This document shows positions 28,295 to 37,545 of a DNA stretch of 64,000 nt, one piece after another. Made by a program: the position numbers and the translations under genes. How positions within the stretch are numbered: position 1 is the first letter of the stretch; the number at the start of each line of letters is the position of its first letter. The DNA is from Nocardiopsis sp. ATB16-24 (GTDB lineage: Bacteria; Actinomycetota; Actinomycetes; Streptosporangiales; Streptosporangiaceae), in contig NZ_JASCXJ010000004.1 of NCBI RefSeq assembly GCF_030271535.1, positions 1 to 64,000 on the forward strand, given 5' to 3'. The notes beneath the pieces are model-generated. The model saw nothing but the letters and a program-made list of their open reading frames with translations, did no database searches and was not told where the DNA came from.

Positions 28295-29197
28295 ATGCTC
28301 AGTGTCGACAGGCTCCGCGTGCTCCACACCATCGCGGTCAACGGTTCGCTCACCGCCGCGGCCGAGGCCCTCCACGTCACCAACTCCGCTGTCTCCCAGC
28401 AGCTCGCCAAGCTCGAACGCGAGGTCGGGCAGCCCCTGGTCGAACGCAACGGCCGTGGTGTGCGACTCACCGACGCGGCCGAACTGCTGGTCGAGCACAC
28501 CGCCAAGATCTTGTCCATGGTGCAGCGGGCCGAGGCCGACCTGGAGGCGCATCGCGACGACGTGACCGGACACCTGCGCCTGTCCGCCACGCCCACGGCC
28601 GTCCGGGGCCTCCTTCCCCACGCGCTGGCCTCCCTGAAGGAGGCCCATCCCGGTCTCAGACTGGAACTGCACGAGGAGGAGCCGTACGAGAGCGTGTCCG
28701 CCATGGCCCGTGGGGACGCGGACCTGGCCATGGTCGTCGACTGGGTCGGTTCTCCGCTGAACCTGCCCGCCGGTATGAGTCGCGCCTCCCTCATGGAGGA
28801 CGTCGGCGACATCGCCCTGCCGGCAGATCACCCCCTGGCCCACCGTGAACTCCTCGAATGGGAGGAGATCCTCGACCTGCCCTGGATCAGTTGGTCGCGG
28901 GGCTCGGTCTGTGACGACTGGCTGCACGGCATCATCCGGGCGCGCGGCGGCGAACCCAGGATCATCCACAACGTGGAGGAGCACCAGACGAAGCTCACGC
29001 TCATCGCCGCCGGGATCGGTGCCGCCGTCATGCCCCGACTCGGGCGCGGTCCCCTGCCCGAGGGGGTGAGGGTGGTGCCCGTGCAACCGGCCCTCATCCG
29101 CCAGGTGTACGTGTTCTGGTGCACCGACGCCTCACGCAGACCGGCGATCCGCGCCACCGTCCGGGCTCTGCGTGAGGCCGCGACCGCCTACACCTGA
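28295..29197 (+). CDS. LysR-family transcriptional regulator
   Basis: LysR-type regulator (300 aa). The N-terminal winged helix-turn-helix is at residues 4-62 (LRVLHTIAVNGSLTAAAEALHVTNSAVSQ split over the helices), with a periplasmic-binding-like effector domain from about residue 90 to the end. ATG 28295 is chosen because the HTH begins at once. It would normally control the divergent transporter, which is now a pseudogene, so it either regulates other genes or is on the way to loss. Confidence 0.9.
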   Translation: MLSVDRLRVLHTIAVNGSLTAAAEALHVTNSAVSQQLAKLEREVGQPLVERNGRGVRLTDAAELLVEHTAKILSMVQRAEADLEAHRDDVTGHLRLSATPTAVRGLLPHALASLKEAHPGLRLELHEEEPYESVSAMARGDADLAMVVDWVGSPLNLPAGMSRASLMEDVGDIALPADHPLAHRELLEWEEILDLPWISWSRGSVCDDWLHGIIRARGGEPRIIHNVEEHQTKLTLIAAGIGAAVMPRLGRGPLPEGVRVVPVQPALIRQVYVFWCTDASRRPAIRATVRALREAATAYT

Positions 29198-29236
29198 CGG
29201 CGTCCGGCCCCGGCACGGAGACCGGGGCCGGACGTC

Positions 29237-30922
29237 TCAGCCCCGACCGTCGAGCAGCCCCGACAAAGTGGAACCCGGACTGATCACCTCCGGGTCGGTC
29301 CGCACGTCCACGAGGGTGGGCAGGTCCGCGCCCACCGACTCCGCCAGGGCCTTCTCCAGCTCCTCCCTGGTGTGCACGGTCGCGCCCCGCGCGCCCAGGG
29401 ACCGGGCGAACCCGGCCAGGTCCAGCGGGCCGCTGATCCGGGTACCCGCGATCCGTCCCAGTTGCCGGGCCTGGTGCATGGCGATCGTGCCGTACAGCCC
29501 GTTCTGGAACACCACCACCGTGACGGGCGCGCCCACCCGCACCGCGGTCTCCAGTTCCTGGCCGGTCATCAGGGCGCCGCCGTCGCCGGCGACCGCCACC
29601 ACGGTCCTGTCCGGAGCCGCGATCTTGGCCGCCACCGCGGCGGGCACGGCGTAGCCCATGGCTCCGCTGGTCGGCGCGAGTTGGGTGCGGGGGTGCCGGA
29701 ACCACCAGCCACGGTGCAGGAAGGAGGCGAAGTTGCCCGCGTCGTTGGTGAGCAGCGCGTCCTCCGGCAAGGACGCGCGCATGCCCGCGATCACCGACCA
29801 CGGGTGGAGGAGGGGGCCGGTGTGCTCGGCGGCCTCGGGCGGCACGGTGGCGGAGGCCACCCAGTTCCGTCGGGCCGAACTCCAGTCCCGGTAGGGGACC
29901 CGCACGGACGCCTCGGCGAGTTCGCCCAGGGCGGTCCGGGCGTCGGCGACCGCACCGAACCACAGACTGTTGGTGGCGCCCACCTGGGCCGGGTCGATGT
30001 CGATCTGCGCGACCCGGACACGCCCGTCGGACTCGGGCAGTCGGTACCCCTGTGTGGTGGTCTCGCTCATTCGACATCCGACCACCAGGACCGCGTCGGC
30101 CGACGCCAGCGCGTTCAGCACCGCGGGCGGACAGCCCAGACCCAGATGGCCGAGGTAGAGCGGGTGATCGTTGGGGAACACGTCCTGGCGCCGCCAGGCG
30201 GCGTACACGCCGGCGTTGAAGCGTTCGGCGACCCGGACCAGGTCCTCACGGGCCCCGCGCGCGCCTCCGCCGGCGATGATCACCGGACGCACGGCCCTGG
30301 CCAACCAGCCCGCCAACCGGTCGCGGGCCTGCTCACCGAGAACGGGCCTGGGGACCACCGGCGGTTCGGGGGGATCCTGCGGGCCGACCCTTTGCCCGAA
30401 CAGGTCGCCGGGCACCGCGATGGCGACCGGCCCCGGCCTTCCGGTCGTGGCCACCCGGAGCGCCCTGGCGGTGGTCTCCGCGAGCCGGTCCGCTCGGTGC
30501 ACGGTGGTGGACCACTTGGTGAGGGGAGCGTAGAACGCCGTGAGATCCACCTCCTGGAAGGCCTCCCTGCCCAACCGCTCGGTCTCGGCCTGTCCGAGGA
30601 AGACGATCATGGGAGTGGAGTCCTGCATGGCGGTGTGCACGCCCACCGCCAGGTTCGCGGCGCCCGGACCTCGCGTGGCCGCCGCCACGGCGGGGACACC
30701 GGTCAGCTTGGCGTCGGCCTCGGCCATGAAGCCGGCGCCGTTCTCGTGTCGGGTGGAGATCAGCCGCATGCGGGGATGCTGCTCGATCGCGTCGGTGAGC
30801 TCCAGGAAACTCTCACCGGGGACGGTGTAACACCGGCTGACCCCGGCGGCGGAAAGGACCTCCGCCACCGCGTGCGCGGCCGTGTCGGTGGGCGGTGGGG
30901 AGCGGTCGGCGGCTGTGGCCAT
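29237..30922 (-). CDS. Thiamine-diphosphate enzyme, acetolactate synthase-like
   Basis: ThDP-dependent enzyme of the acetolactate synthase/benzoylformate decarboxylase superfamily (561 aa). It has an N-terminal PYR domain with the catalytic Glu in STRHENGAGFMAEADA, a central FAD/dinucleotide-like domain, and a C-terminal PP domain with the ThDP-Mg motif GDGGALMTG followed by VVFQNG. No regulatory small subunit gene is adjacent, so it is probably not the main biosynthetic ilvB. Substrate is unknown. ATG 30922 has GGAAGGGA upstream. The neighbouring azlCD genes hint at branched-chain amino acid metabolism. Confidence 0.82.
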   Translation of the reverse strand: MATAADRSPPPTDTAAHAVAEVLSAAGVSRCYTVPGESFLELTDAIEQHPRMRLISTRHENGAGFMAEADAKLTGVPAVAAATRGPGAANLAVGVHTAMQDSTPMIVFLGQAETERLGREAFQEVDLTAFYAPLTKWSTTVHRADRLAETTARALRVATTGRPGPVAIAVPGDLFGQRVGPQDPPEPPVVPRPVLGEQARDRLAGWLARAVRPVIIAGGGARGAREDLVRVAERFNAGVYAAWRRQDVFPNDHPLYLGHLGLGCPPAVLNALASADAVLVVGCRMSETTTQGYRLPESDGRVRVAQIDIDPAQVGATNSLWFGAVADARTALGELAEASVRVPYRDWSSARRNWVASATVPPEAAEHTGPLLHPWSVIAGMRASLPEDALLTNDAGNFASFLHRGWWFRHPRTQLAPTSGAMGYAVPAAVAAKIAAPDRTVVAVAGDGGALMTGQELETAVRVGAPVTVVVFQNGLYGTIAMHQARQLGRIAGTRISGPLDLAGFARSLGARGATVHTREELEKALAESVGADLPTLVDVRTDPEVISPGSTLSGLLDGRG

Positions 30923-31166
30923 GAAGGCGGGGTCCCTTCCATCGTCGCAAGGTCCACTCGGCGCGTTCCGGGTACGGCCCTTGTGAGGCGGAGCACACCG
31001 AGAAGGCGCATGCGGCCGACTCTGGCAGGCCGTCCCTGAGCGGTCAAGGACGGCGGGGCCGGGGTCTTCACGGTCCGTGGTCCGATGGCCGCACCGCATG
31101 CCCCGCTCCCTGGCAGAGCACCCCCGAAGCCTTCGCGAGGGGCCCGTGGGCGAGACCCGTCCGGGG

Positions 31167-31484
31167 TCAGCCGACCCCGAGGGCGCGCAGCGCCGCCGTC
31201 GTGGCCGCGGCGACGATGATCACGACGAGGAAGGGCGCACGCAGGATCAGGGCGAGGACGGCGGCGCCCACCCCCGCCATTCGGGCGGTGTCCCAGGCCA
31301 GTGCCTGGCCGTCACCGCGCAGGGCCTCCACCGCGATCAGCGCGGCCAGCAGCGCGATGGGCACGGCGACCGCGAAGCGGCGCAGCCACGGGTTGTCCAG
31401 GAGGCGTCGGGGAGCGGCCAGGCCCGCGTACTTGAGCAGGTAACAGCCCACCGAGGTGGCGATGAGCGCGATCCACAGGGTCAC
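31167..31484 (-). CDS. azlD: AzlD-family branched-chain amino acid exporter small subunit
   Basis: Small membrane protein (105 aa) with four hydrophobic segments and the start VTLWIALIATSVGCYLLKYAG, typical of AzlD/BrnE. It pairs with AzlC to export branched-chain amino acids. Its GTG overlaps the azlC stop by GTGA, so the pair is translationally coupled. Confidence 0.88.
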   Translation of the reverse strand: MTLWIALIATSVGCYLLKYAGLAAPRRLLDNPWLRRFAVAVPIALLAALIAVEALRGDGQALAWDTARMAGVGAAVLALILRAPFLVVIIVAAATTAALRALGVG

Positions 31485-32218
31485 GAGCCCGCCTCCCCTC
31501 GCGCCGTTCCCCTTTCGGGCTCCGGTGAGGCCGTACCCGCCCCGTCGTCGGGGCCGATGAGCGCGATCAGCGCGCCCGAGGCGGCCAGCAGCACCGGGAC
31601 CCCCGGAGGAAGGACCGGTGTGGTGGCCAGGGCCAGACCGGCGCCGAGGATCGCGATCGACCAGGTACGGAGGCCGCCCGAACGCAGACGCGGCCACAGC
31701 AGGCCCAGGAAGATCGCCGGACCGACCGCGTCCAGGCCGAACGCGTCGATGTCGCTCACACGCTCGGTGGCGAGCGCACCGATCAGGGTCGTGGTGACCC
31801 AGAAGCCGCCCAACACCATGTAGGTCGTCACGAAAGCGGTGCGCGCGGACTCCCGGTCGGGCTGGGCGAGCGCCGCCGCCGTGGTCTCGTCGATCACGCC
31901 GTGCGCGGCCAGGGCCCGCCGGGCGCCCCTCCACCCCAGCAGGTCCGCCAGACGCAGGCCGTACAGGGTGTTGCGGGCGCCCAGGAGCAGTGCGCCCATG
32001 GCCCCCGCGACCAGGTTGCCCCCGCCCGCGACCACGCCCACCAAGGCGAACTGCGACGCTCCGGTGAACATGAACGCGCTGACGAAGACGGACTGTGCCG
32101 GGGACAGTCCGGCGGCCACGGCCGCGGTGCCGAAGGCCAGACCGGCGACGCCCACGGCGACGCCGATCCCCATGCCGTCGCGCACCGCGGGCGAACGAAG
32201 GACGGAGAAGGGTTTCAC
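31481..32218 (-). CDS. azlC: AzlC-family branched-chain amino acid exporter large subunit
   Basis: Polytopic membrane protein (245 aa) with the AzlC signature: FGTAAVAAGLSPAQSVFVSA, then TGASQFALVGV and LLLGARNTLYGL. The complex resembles BrnFE of Corynebacterium, which exports leucine, isoleucine, valine and methionine. GTG 32218 is the best start: the frame upstream is not membrane-like. It is divergent from the acetyltransferase gene. Confidence 0.9.
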   Translation of the reverse strand: MKPFSVLRSPAVRDGMGIGVAVGVAGLAFGTAAVAAGLSPAQSVFVSAFMFTGASQFALVGVVAGGGNLVAGAMGALLLGARNTLYGLRLADLLGWRGARRALAAHGVIDETTAAALAQPDRESARTAFVTTYMVLGGFWVTTTLIGALATERVSDIDAFGLDAVGPAIFLGLLWPRLRSGGLRTWSIAILGAGLALATTPVLPPGVPVLLAASGALIALIGPDDGAGTASPEPERGTARGEAGS

Positions 32219-32317
32219 GTGCCCGAGTCTAGGGAGGCCGTCGGTGTGGATCCGTCCTTCCACGGTGTGACGTCGCAGCTCACAGGGGTCGGCGGACGGT
32301 CTCCTCCACCGTGGCAC

Positions 32318-32329
32318 TAGCCTTCGTTC
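32318..32329 (+). promoter_or_regulatory. Predicted -10 element of a leaderless GNAT transcript
   Basis: TAGCCT (32318-32323), six bases, then ATG 32330. No ribosome binding site is present. No good -35 match was found. Confidence 0.45.
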
Positions 32330-32773
32330 ATGACCACGACCGAGATCCGCCTGGCACGCGACGAGCGAGACCGTGCCGCAGTGTTCGTCATCCGGGGCGC
32401 GGTGTTCGTCGCCGAGCAGCAGGTGCCGGTGGAGGAGGAGTGGGACTCCCGCGACACCGCCGCCGACCACTTCCTGGCCTTGGTCGACGGTGTGCCCGTG
32501 GGCACGGTCCGTCTGGTGGACCTGGGCGGTGGCACGGGTCTTCTCGGCCGTCTCGCGGTCCTGCCCAAGGGGCGTGGGAACGGCACCGGGGTCGCCCTGG
32601 TGCGCGCGGTGGAGGAGCGGGCCAGTGAGCGCGGACTGGACAGGGTGGAGCTGCACGCCCAGACCCACGCCCTGGGCTTCTACACACGTTTGGGCTACAC
32701 CGCCCACGGTGAGGAGTTTCTGGACGCCGGGATCCCGCACATGCACATGGTGCGCGAGCTGGGTCGACGGTGA
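32330..32773 (+). CDS. GNAT-family N-acetyltransferase
   Basis: A 147-aa GCN5-related acetyltransferase. The acetyl-CoA pyrophosphate-binding loop is RLAVLPKGRGNGTG (about 85-98), followed by HAQTHALGFYTRLGYTAHGEEFLDAGIPH, which is the ElaA/YjcF-like form. The substrate is unknown. It reads away from azlC and appears to be leaderless. Confidence 0.88.
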   Translation: MTTTEIRLARDERDRAAVFVIRGAVFVAEQQVPVEEEWDSRDTAADHFLALVDGVPVGTVRLVDLGGGTGLLGRLAVLPKGRGNGTGVALVRAVEERASERGLDRVELHAQTHALGFYTRLGYTAHGEEFLDAGIPHMHMVRELGRR

Positions 32774-32913
32774 GGGAGTGTTCCTCGTCTCGGTGTCCTG
32801 TGACGGGGAGGGCAGGTGCGTGCCAGGTGAGGCCGAACCCTTACCGAGTAAGATTCGGTTTTGGCGGTGGCGCTCCCGGCCACCCACGCACACACCGATC
32901 CGACGAGGAACAC

Positions 32914-33600
32914 ATGACGGTCAACACGCAGCCGGTGGCCGAGCGCCCCGATCGCCGAATCTTCGGTCTACCGGTGGTCGAGCAGGCTCAGATCCCCCCC
33001 GAGCTCCGCTCTCTCGTGGCCCGCGTCCACGACCTGATCGACGCCGTTGCCAACACCGAGGTCGACGGCGACACCCTCGCCGAGGCCGCTGCCACGGTCG
33101 AGGCCATCACCGGTGAACTGAACGTCGCACGCCGACAGATCGGCACGATGGTCCAGCGTGACCTCCAGAGCGGGGACCACGAGTACGGCACCATCACCAA
33201 CATCGTCGCCGGTGACACCAACCCCGCGGCCCCTCCGCTCGTCCTGGAACGCACCTCCCGGGGACTGCGTGGGGAGGTCACGCTCAACACCGTCTACCAG
33301 GGCCCGCCGGGGCTGGTCCACGGAGGCTGGATCGCCGCCCTGCTCGACCAGGCGGTCGGCAGCGCCTCCGTCATCGAGACCGCGCCCGGCCTCACCGCCA
33401 GGTTGGAGGTGGAGTACCACCGTCCCACGCCGTTGTTCACCCCGCTGGAGATCACCTCCTGGGTGGAGCGGGTGGAGGGCCGTAAGGTCTTCGTCTCCGG
33501 TCAGATCCGCGCGCACGGGAAGGTCACCGCCACGGCCAACGGCATCATGGTCCATGTCGAGGTCCCCGCGGACGATCCACCAGACCCCGCGCCGTCGTAA
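32914..33600 (+). CDS. PaaI/hotdog-fold thioesterase family protein
   Basis: A 228-aa protein with a C-terminal PaaI-type hotdog domain (about residues 110-220): GPPGLVHGGWIAALLDQAVG contains the usual HGG motif. The first 90 or so residues are an extra, mostly helical region not present in standalone PaaI (about 140 aa). It probably hydrolyses an acyl-CoA; the substrate is not evident. ATG 32914 has GAGGA upstream. TAAGAT at 32848 may be its -10 element. Confidence 0.8.
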   Translation: MTVNTQPVAERPDRRIFGLPVVEQAQIPPELRSLVARVHDLIDAVANTEVDGDTLAEAAATVEAITGELNVARRQIGTMVQRDLQSGDHEYGTITNIVAGDTNPAAPPLVLERTSRGLRGEVTLNTVYQGPPGLVHGGWIAALLDQAVGSASVIETAPGLTARLEVEYHRPTPLFTPLEITSWVERVEGRKVFVSGQIRAHGKVTATANGIMVHVEVPADDPPDPAPS

Positions 33601-33610
33601 AGGACCGGAC

Positions 33611-33648
33611 GACGGGCCTTCGCGGTCACCCCACCGGGAAGGCCCGTC
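33611..33648. terminator. Bidirectional terminator between convergent genes
   Basis: GACGGGCCTT (33611-33620) pairs with AAGGCCCGTC (33639-33648), a 10-bp stem around an 18-base loop. It lies in the 51-bp gap between the converging thioesterase and phosphatase-fold genes. Confidence 0.65.
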
Positions 33649-33651
33649 CGT

Positions 33652-34920
33652 TCAAGGACACACCAGGTCGACCCACACCAGTCGATGGTCGGAACTGGGG
33701 AAGGGGCGATCGCCGGTCAGGCGGTACAGGGGATCGTCCACGGTCGGCCAGAACACCCCCGAGGACCGGGGCACGAGATCCCGTGAGGGCAACACGTAGT
33801 CCACACGCAGATTTCCGGGACCGGGCTCGTCGACGAAGTCGGCGCTGGCCATGCCCGGATCGCCCCGATGCCTTTCGCCGGTGCCTCCCTGGCCCCGTGC
33901 CGCGCCACGACCGCCCTGGCTCGACGGCCGCACGTCGACCACCCGGGGATGCTCCAGGAGCCGGGTGATGGCCTTGGGGTGGGCGTCGCCGTCCTCGGGA
34001 TCGGCGTTCAGGTCCCCGGCGATGACGAAGGGAACGTCCGCGGGGAGACCGCCATACCCTCCCTGGTCGTCGTAGATGTAGGAACCCGCCCCAGGGGTGA
34101 CGTAGTCGGCCCAGAAACGGATCTCGTCGTGGTTGCGCAGCACGTTGCGCCGCTCGGGCCCGTCGAAGGCCGGAGGGGTGGGGTGGGCGGCCAACAAGTG
34201 GACCCGGCGGCCCCGCCCGAGGTCGAGGGGCAGATCCCAGTGGCTCTTGGAGGACAACCTCAACACGGCGAGGGCCTCGGGGGAGTGGTAGGGGCCTCCG
34301 GTCGCGGGGTCGGTGGGCAGGAGCGCCCCGGGCATGTCCGCCCAACGGAAGGTCCGGAAGGTGCGCACCCGCTCGGTGAGGATCGGATACATGGAGTACA
34401 CGACCATTCCGTACTGACCGGGGAAGAGGCCGTAACCGAAGGCGTCGGCGGCGTAGGCGAGGCTTCCCGGCTCGGTCACCGCCTCACCGTCGCCGTCGAG
34501 GTCCACATCCGAGGCCACTCCGGTGTTGACCGGCGCGGTGTACACGTACGGGTACTCGATGGGCCCGGCCCCCCGCTGCCCCACGGACAGGTAGTTGTCC
34601 TGGAACAGGTGGGGACCGGTCTCCGCCTCGTCGTGGTCGAACTCGTTGACCAGCAACACGTGGGGCCGTACGTGTTGGATGATCTCGGCGATGTTGCGCG
34701 CCTGCTCGTTATCGGGAGCGGCCAACTCCTCCAGGAGCATCCCCGCCCGGGGACGGGACAACGCCGCGTTGAACGTGGCGAACCGCACCCCGGGCGGCTC
34801 CACGGGCTCGGGGACCACCGACGACGCGCCATGAGGGGCGGGGGGCACGGCCGACGGGAAGGAGGCGAGCACCAGGGTGGAGGTGGAGGCCACCAGGGAC
34901 GGACGTGGGAGCGGACACAT
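33652..34920 (-). CDS. Secreted endonuclease/exonuclease/phosphatase-family protein
   Basis: A 422-aa protein with a Sec-type signal peptide (residues 1-28, hydrophobic core LVASTSTLVLASF) and an EEP fold: RFATFNAALSRP at the start, VLLVNEFDHDE, PFVIAGDLNADPEDGD (catalytic GDLN) and the terminal SSDHRLVWVDL. Family members cleave phosphodiesters in nucleic acids, lipids or sugars. It is probably an extracellular nuclease or phosphodiesterase. ATG 34920 has GAGGA seven bases upstream. Confidence 0.85.
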   Translation of the reverse strand: MCPLPRPSLVASTSTLVLASFPSAVPPAPHGASSVVPEPVEPPGVRFATFNAALSRPRAGMLLEELAAPDNEQARNIAEIIQHVRPHVLLVNEFDHDEAETGPHLFQDNYLSVGQRGAGPIEYPYVYTAPVNTGVASDVDLDGDGEAVTEPGSLAYAADAFGYGLFPGQYGMVVYSMYPILTERVRTFRTFRWADMPGALLPTDPATGGPYHSPEALAVLRLSSKSHWDLPLDLGRGRRVHLLAAHPTPPAFDGPERRNVLRNHDEIRFWADYVTPGAGSYIYDDQGGYGGLPADVPFVIAGDLNADPEDGDAHPKAITRLLEHPRVVDVRPSSQGGRGAARGQGGTGERHRGDPGMASADFVDEPGPGNLRVDYVLPSRDLVPRSSGVFWPTVDDPLYRLTGDRPFPSSDHRLVWVDLVCP

Positions 34921-34973
34921 AGGGGCATCCTCGTTCGTGGGGCACGCCTTCGCGCGCCCGATCCTGCCGACCC

Positions 34974-36335
34974 TCACAGTGTCGGCAGGTACCTTTCCAG
35001 CTCGTAGGGGGTGACCTGGCGACGGTAGGACTTCCACTCCGCCTTCTTGTTGCGCAGGAAGAACTCGAAGACGTGCTCGCCGAGGGCTCCCGCGACCAGC
35101 TCGCTGTTCTCCATGAGCCGCAGTGCCTCGTCCAGGCTCTGCGGGAGGGGCCTTATACCCAGCGCGCGGCGCTCGACGTCGGTCAGAGCCCACACGTCGT
35201 CCTCCGCGCCCGGAGGCAGTTCGTAGTCCTCCTCGATCCCCTTCAGGCCCGCGGCCAGGACCACGGCGTAGGCCAGGTAGGGGTTGCAGGCGGTGTCCAG
35301 TGAACGGAGCTCGATCCTGCTGGAATTGGACTTCCCGGGCTTGTACATCGGTACGCGGACCAGCGCCGAACGGTTGTTGTGCCCCCAGCAGATGTAGGCG
35401 GGGGCCTCACCGCCCATGCCGGCGGAGGCGGTCGGATCGTCCCACAGACGCTTGTAGGAGTTGACCCACTGGTTGGTTACGGCCGTGATCTCGTCGGCGT
35501 GCCGCAGAAGACCCGCGATGAAACCGCGGCCCACCTTGGACAACTGGAAGTCCGCGCCAGGCTCGTAGAAGGCGTTCCGATCGCCCTCGAACAGCGACAG
35601 GTGCGTGTGCATGCCCGAACCCGGGTACTGCGTGAACGGTTTGGGCATGAACGTGGCGTACACACCCTGCTCCATCGCCACCTCCTTCATCACGAGCCTG
35701 AAGGTCATGATGTTGTCGGCGGTGGTCAGCGCGTCGGCGTAGCGCAGGTCGATCTCCTGCTGCCCGGGGCCGGCCTCGTGGTGGCTGTACTCCACGGAGA
35801 TGCCCATGGCCTCCAACATGTTGATGGCGTTGCGCCGGAAGTCGTGTGCGCTGTTGTGGGGGGTGTGGTCGAAGTAGCCGCCCAGGTCGTTGGGTTCGGG
35901 CGGCTCACCCGGTTCGGGCATCTTCTCCAACAGGTAGAACTCGATCTCGGGGTGGGTGTAGAACGTGAACCCCAGGTCGGAGGCCTTGCCGAGCTGACGC
36001 TTGAGCACGTGGCGCGGATCGGCCGGGGACGGAGAACCGTCCGGCATGAGGATGTCGCAGTACATGCGGGCGGTGCCGTGCGGCTCGTTGCGCCAGGGCA
36101 GGACCTGGAAGGTGGAGGGGTCCGGCTGGGCCAGCATGTCGGCCTCGTAGACACGGGCGAACCCCTCGATGGACGAGCCGTCGAACCCGATGCCCTCGGT
36201 GAAGGCCGCCTCCAGTTCCGCGGGGGCGACGGCCACGGATTTGAGGTAGCCGAGCACGTCGGTGAACCACAGCCTCACGAACCGGATGTCGCGCTCTTCC
36301 AACGTACGGAGCACGAATTCCTGCTGTCGATTCAA
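34974..36335 (-). CDS. glnA2: Glutamine synthetase-like enzyme, GlnA2 type
   Basis: Type I glutamine synthetase homologue (453 aa) with GFDGSSIEGFARV, NRSALVRVP and metal/ATP-site motifs in place. The adenylylation tyrosine motif is absent: the equivalent stretch is GAEDDVWAL. GlnE therefore should not modify it. In Mycobacterium glnA2 sits beside glnE; in Streptomyces GlnA2-type enzymes act as gamma-glutamylpolyamine synthetases. Either role is possible here. TTG 36335 follows AAGGAAGG. No GlnR box was seen upstream. Confidence 0.85.
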   Translation of the reverse strand: MNRQQEFVLRTLEERDIRFVRLWFTDVLGYLKSVAVAPAELEAAFTEGIGFDGSSIEGFARVYEADMLAQPDPSTFQVLPWRNEPHGTARMYCDILMPDGSPSPADPRHVLKRQLGKASDLGFTFYTHPEIEFYLLEKMPEPGEPPEPNDLGGYFDHTPHNSAHDFRRNAINMLEAMGISVEYSHHEAGPGQQEIDLRYADALTTADNIMTFRLVMKEVAMEQGVYATFMPKPFTQYPGSGMHTHLSLFEGDRNAFYEPGADFQLSKVGRGFIAGLLRHADEITAVTNQWVNSYKRLWDDPTASAGMGGEAPAYICWGHNNRSALVRVPMYKPGKSNSSRIELRSLDTACNPYLAYAVVLAAGLKGIEEDYELPPGAEDDVWALTDVERRALGIRPLPQSLDEALRLMENSELVAGALGEHVFEFFLRNKKAEWKSYRRQVTPYELERYLPTL

Positions 36336-36779
36336 GGTCAGCCTTCCTTACCGCCGGTCGGTCCCGCCTCTCCCACCGTACGCGGAACCGGGCCGGACAC
36401 GGTCTTGCGGGGCCAGTCTGCCCCGCGGATGTTTCCGGGGCGTTTCCGTACACGCGCCCCGACCCCTTCGGTGCGTCCTTCTCGCCGTTCTCGACCCGTA
36501 CGGAGTCCTCACCTCGTGAGGTCCCCTCGCCTTGGAAGACCCGACCGCGGGCGGGGAGCCCCTGTCACCGGGGGCGGCGGGCCGTCTCCGAGGATCCGGA
36601 CCGGGGCACGGCCGTGCCCGAGGGGCGGGGCGGCCACGTCGCCCCCACCAGGGGACCGCCGGATTCCGGCCGGAGCGAGCGAGGGAGTCCTGCCCGAGAA
36701 CGCGTGTCACCGCATGCTTTTGAATGGTCACTCATAGTTGTCTTGGGGGGTCGAGTCGTGAACACGTGGGAGGCGCGGG
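36336..36779. other. 444-bp intergenic region with no gene seen
   Basis: This lies between the divergent glnA2-type gene and a secreted-protein gene. Short open frames lack coding character. A small dyad CCTCAC-CTC-GTGAGG occurs near 36508-36522. No strong promoter or operator is evident. Confidence 0.3.
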
Positions 36780-37427
36780 ATGGTCGGGATCGCCCGAAGG
36801 AGTCGGCGGAGCGCGGTGTGCGGGTGGATGGCGGCCGTCGGTGTGATGGTGGGGACGGCCGCGATTCCGGCGTACGCCGACGACGGGGGAGGGGTGCCAC
36901 AGGTACCGCCCGGAGGCGGGGCGGGTCCGGCCACCCGGATCGCACTGGTTCTGGAGGCGGGGGCCGAGCCCTCCCGGCCGGGACACGAACTCACGTTGCG
37001 CACCACGGTCACCAACGACGACGGGGAGGACGTGGAGGAGGCCCTGCTCGCCCAACACGTCCCCGAGGCACTGGAGATCCTGGAGGTCGGTGAGGAGGGG
37101 GTGGTCAACGAGGGCATCGTGAACTGGCGGGTGAGGGTGCCCGCGGGGGAGGAATCGGAGTACACCGTGCGGGTGCGGGCTCCGGAGGAGACCCAGGGGC
37201 GGGAACGTCTGATGAGTACGGCCTGCCTGTTGCTGGACCGCACCGCCGAGCCGGTCGCGTGTGCGAGCGGGACGGTGGTGGTCACCGAGGCGACCGTGGG
37301 ATGGCGGATGTCGGAGTACGCGAACGCCGGTGGTCCGCTGCGGGTCGCGGGCGTGGTCGTGGTGGCCGTGGCGGCCGGTCTGGTGTGGGTGCTGTGGCGG
37401 CGCGGGAGTGTGCCGGGGCGAAGGTGA
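36780..37427 (+). CDS. Unrecognised secreted, cell-surface-anchored protein
   Basis: A 215-aa protein of unknown function. The signal peptide is at residues 1-31 (Arg-rich start, hydrophobic core, AYADD cleavage region). One extracytoplasmic beta-rich domain follows (about 45-165) resembling DUF11/conserved-repeat Ig-like modules (LTLRTTVTNDDGEDVEEALL). There are two Cys, in STACLLL and VACASG, perhaps a disulfide. A C-terminal TM helix at about 185-207 with a basic tail WRRGSVPGRR should hold it in the membrane. ATG 36780 has GGGAGG upstream. Confidence 0.7.
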   Translation: MVGIARRSRRSAVCGWMAAVGVMVGTAAIPAYADDGGGVPQVPPGGGAGPATRIALVLEAGAEPSRPGHELTLRTTVTNDDGEDVEEALLAQHVPEALEILEVGEEGVVNEGIVNWRVRVPAGEESEYTVRVRAPEETQGRERLMSTACLLLDRTAEPVACASGTVVVTEATVGWRMSEYANAGGPLRVAGVVVVAVAAGLVWVLWRRGSVPGRR

Positions 37428-37533
37428 GGGGAAGAAGTGCCGGTGCGCGTGGCCCGGTACGGTCCGTGGTGTTTCCGCAGGATCCGTTACGTCAGTGTGT
37501 CATATGCGCGGGGTTGAAAACTACAGGTCGTAG

Positions 37534-37545
37534 TAGTGTTTTGGT
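37534..37545 (+). promoter_or_regulatory. Predicted -10 element of a leaderless small-membrane-protein transcript
   Basis: TAGTGT (37534-37539), six bases, then ATG 37546. No Shine-Dalgarno sequence is present. A TTGAAA lies upstream, but its 14-base spacing is too short to be convincing as a -35. Confidence 0.4.

Noticed and set aside
29237..30922. Calling the TPP enzyme the main acetolactate synthase IlvB
   Set aside because: No ilvN small subunit or ilvC follows, and several TPP enzymes share these motifs.
36336..36420. A second GlnR box upstream of the glnA2-type gene
   Set aside because: No pair of GTNAC/GAAAC blocks with 6-base spacing is present.
37514..37519. TTGAAA as the -35 box of the small membrane protein gene
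   Set aside because: Only 14 bases separate it from the -10 candidate, which is too short for a normal promoter.
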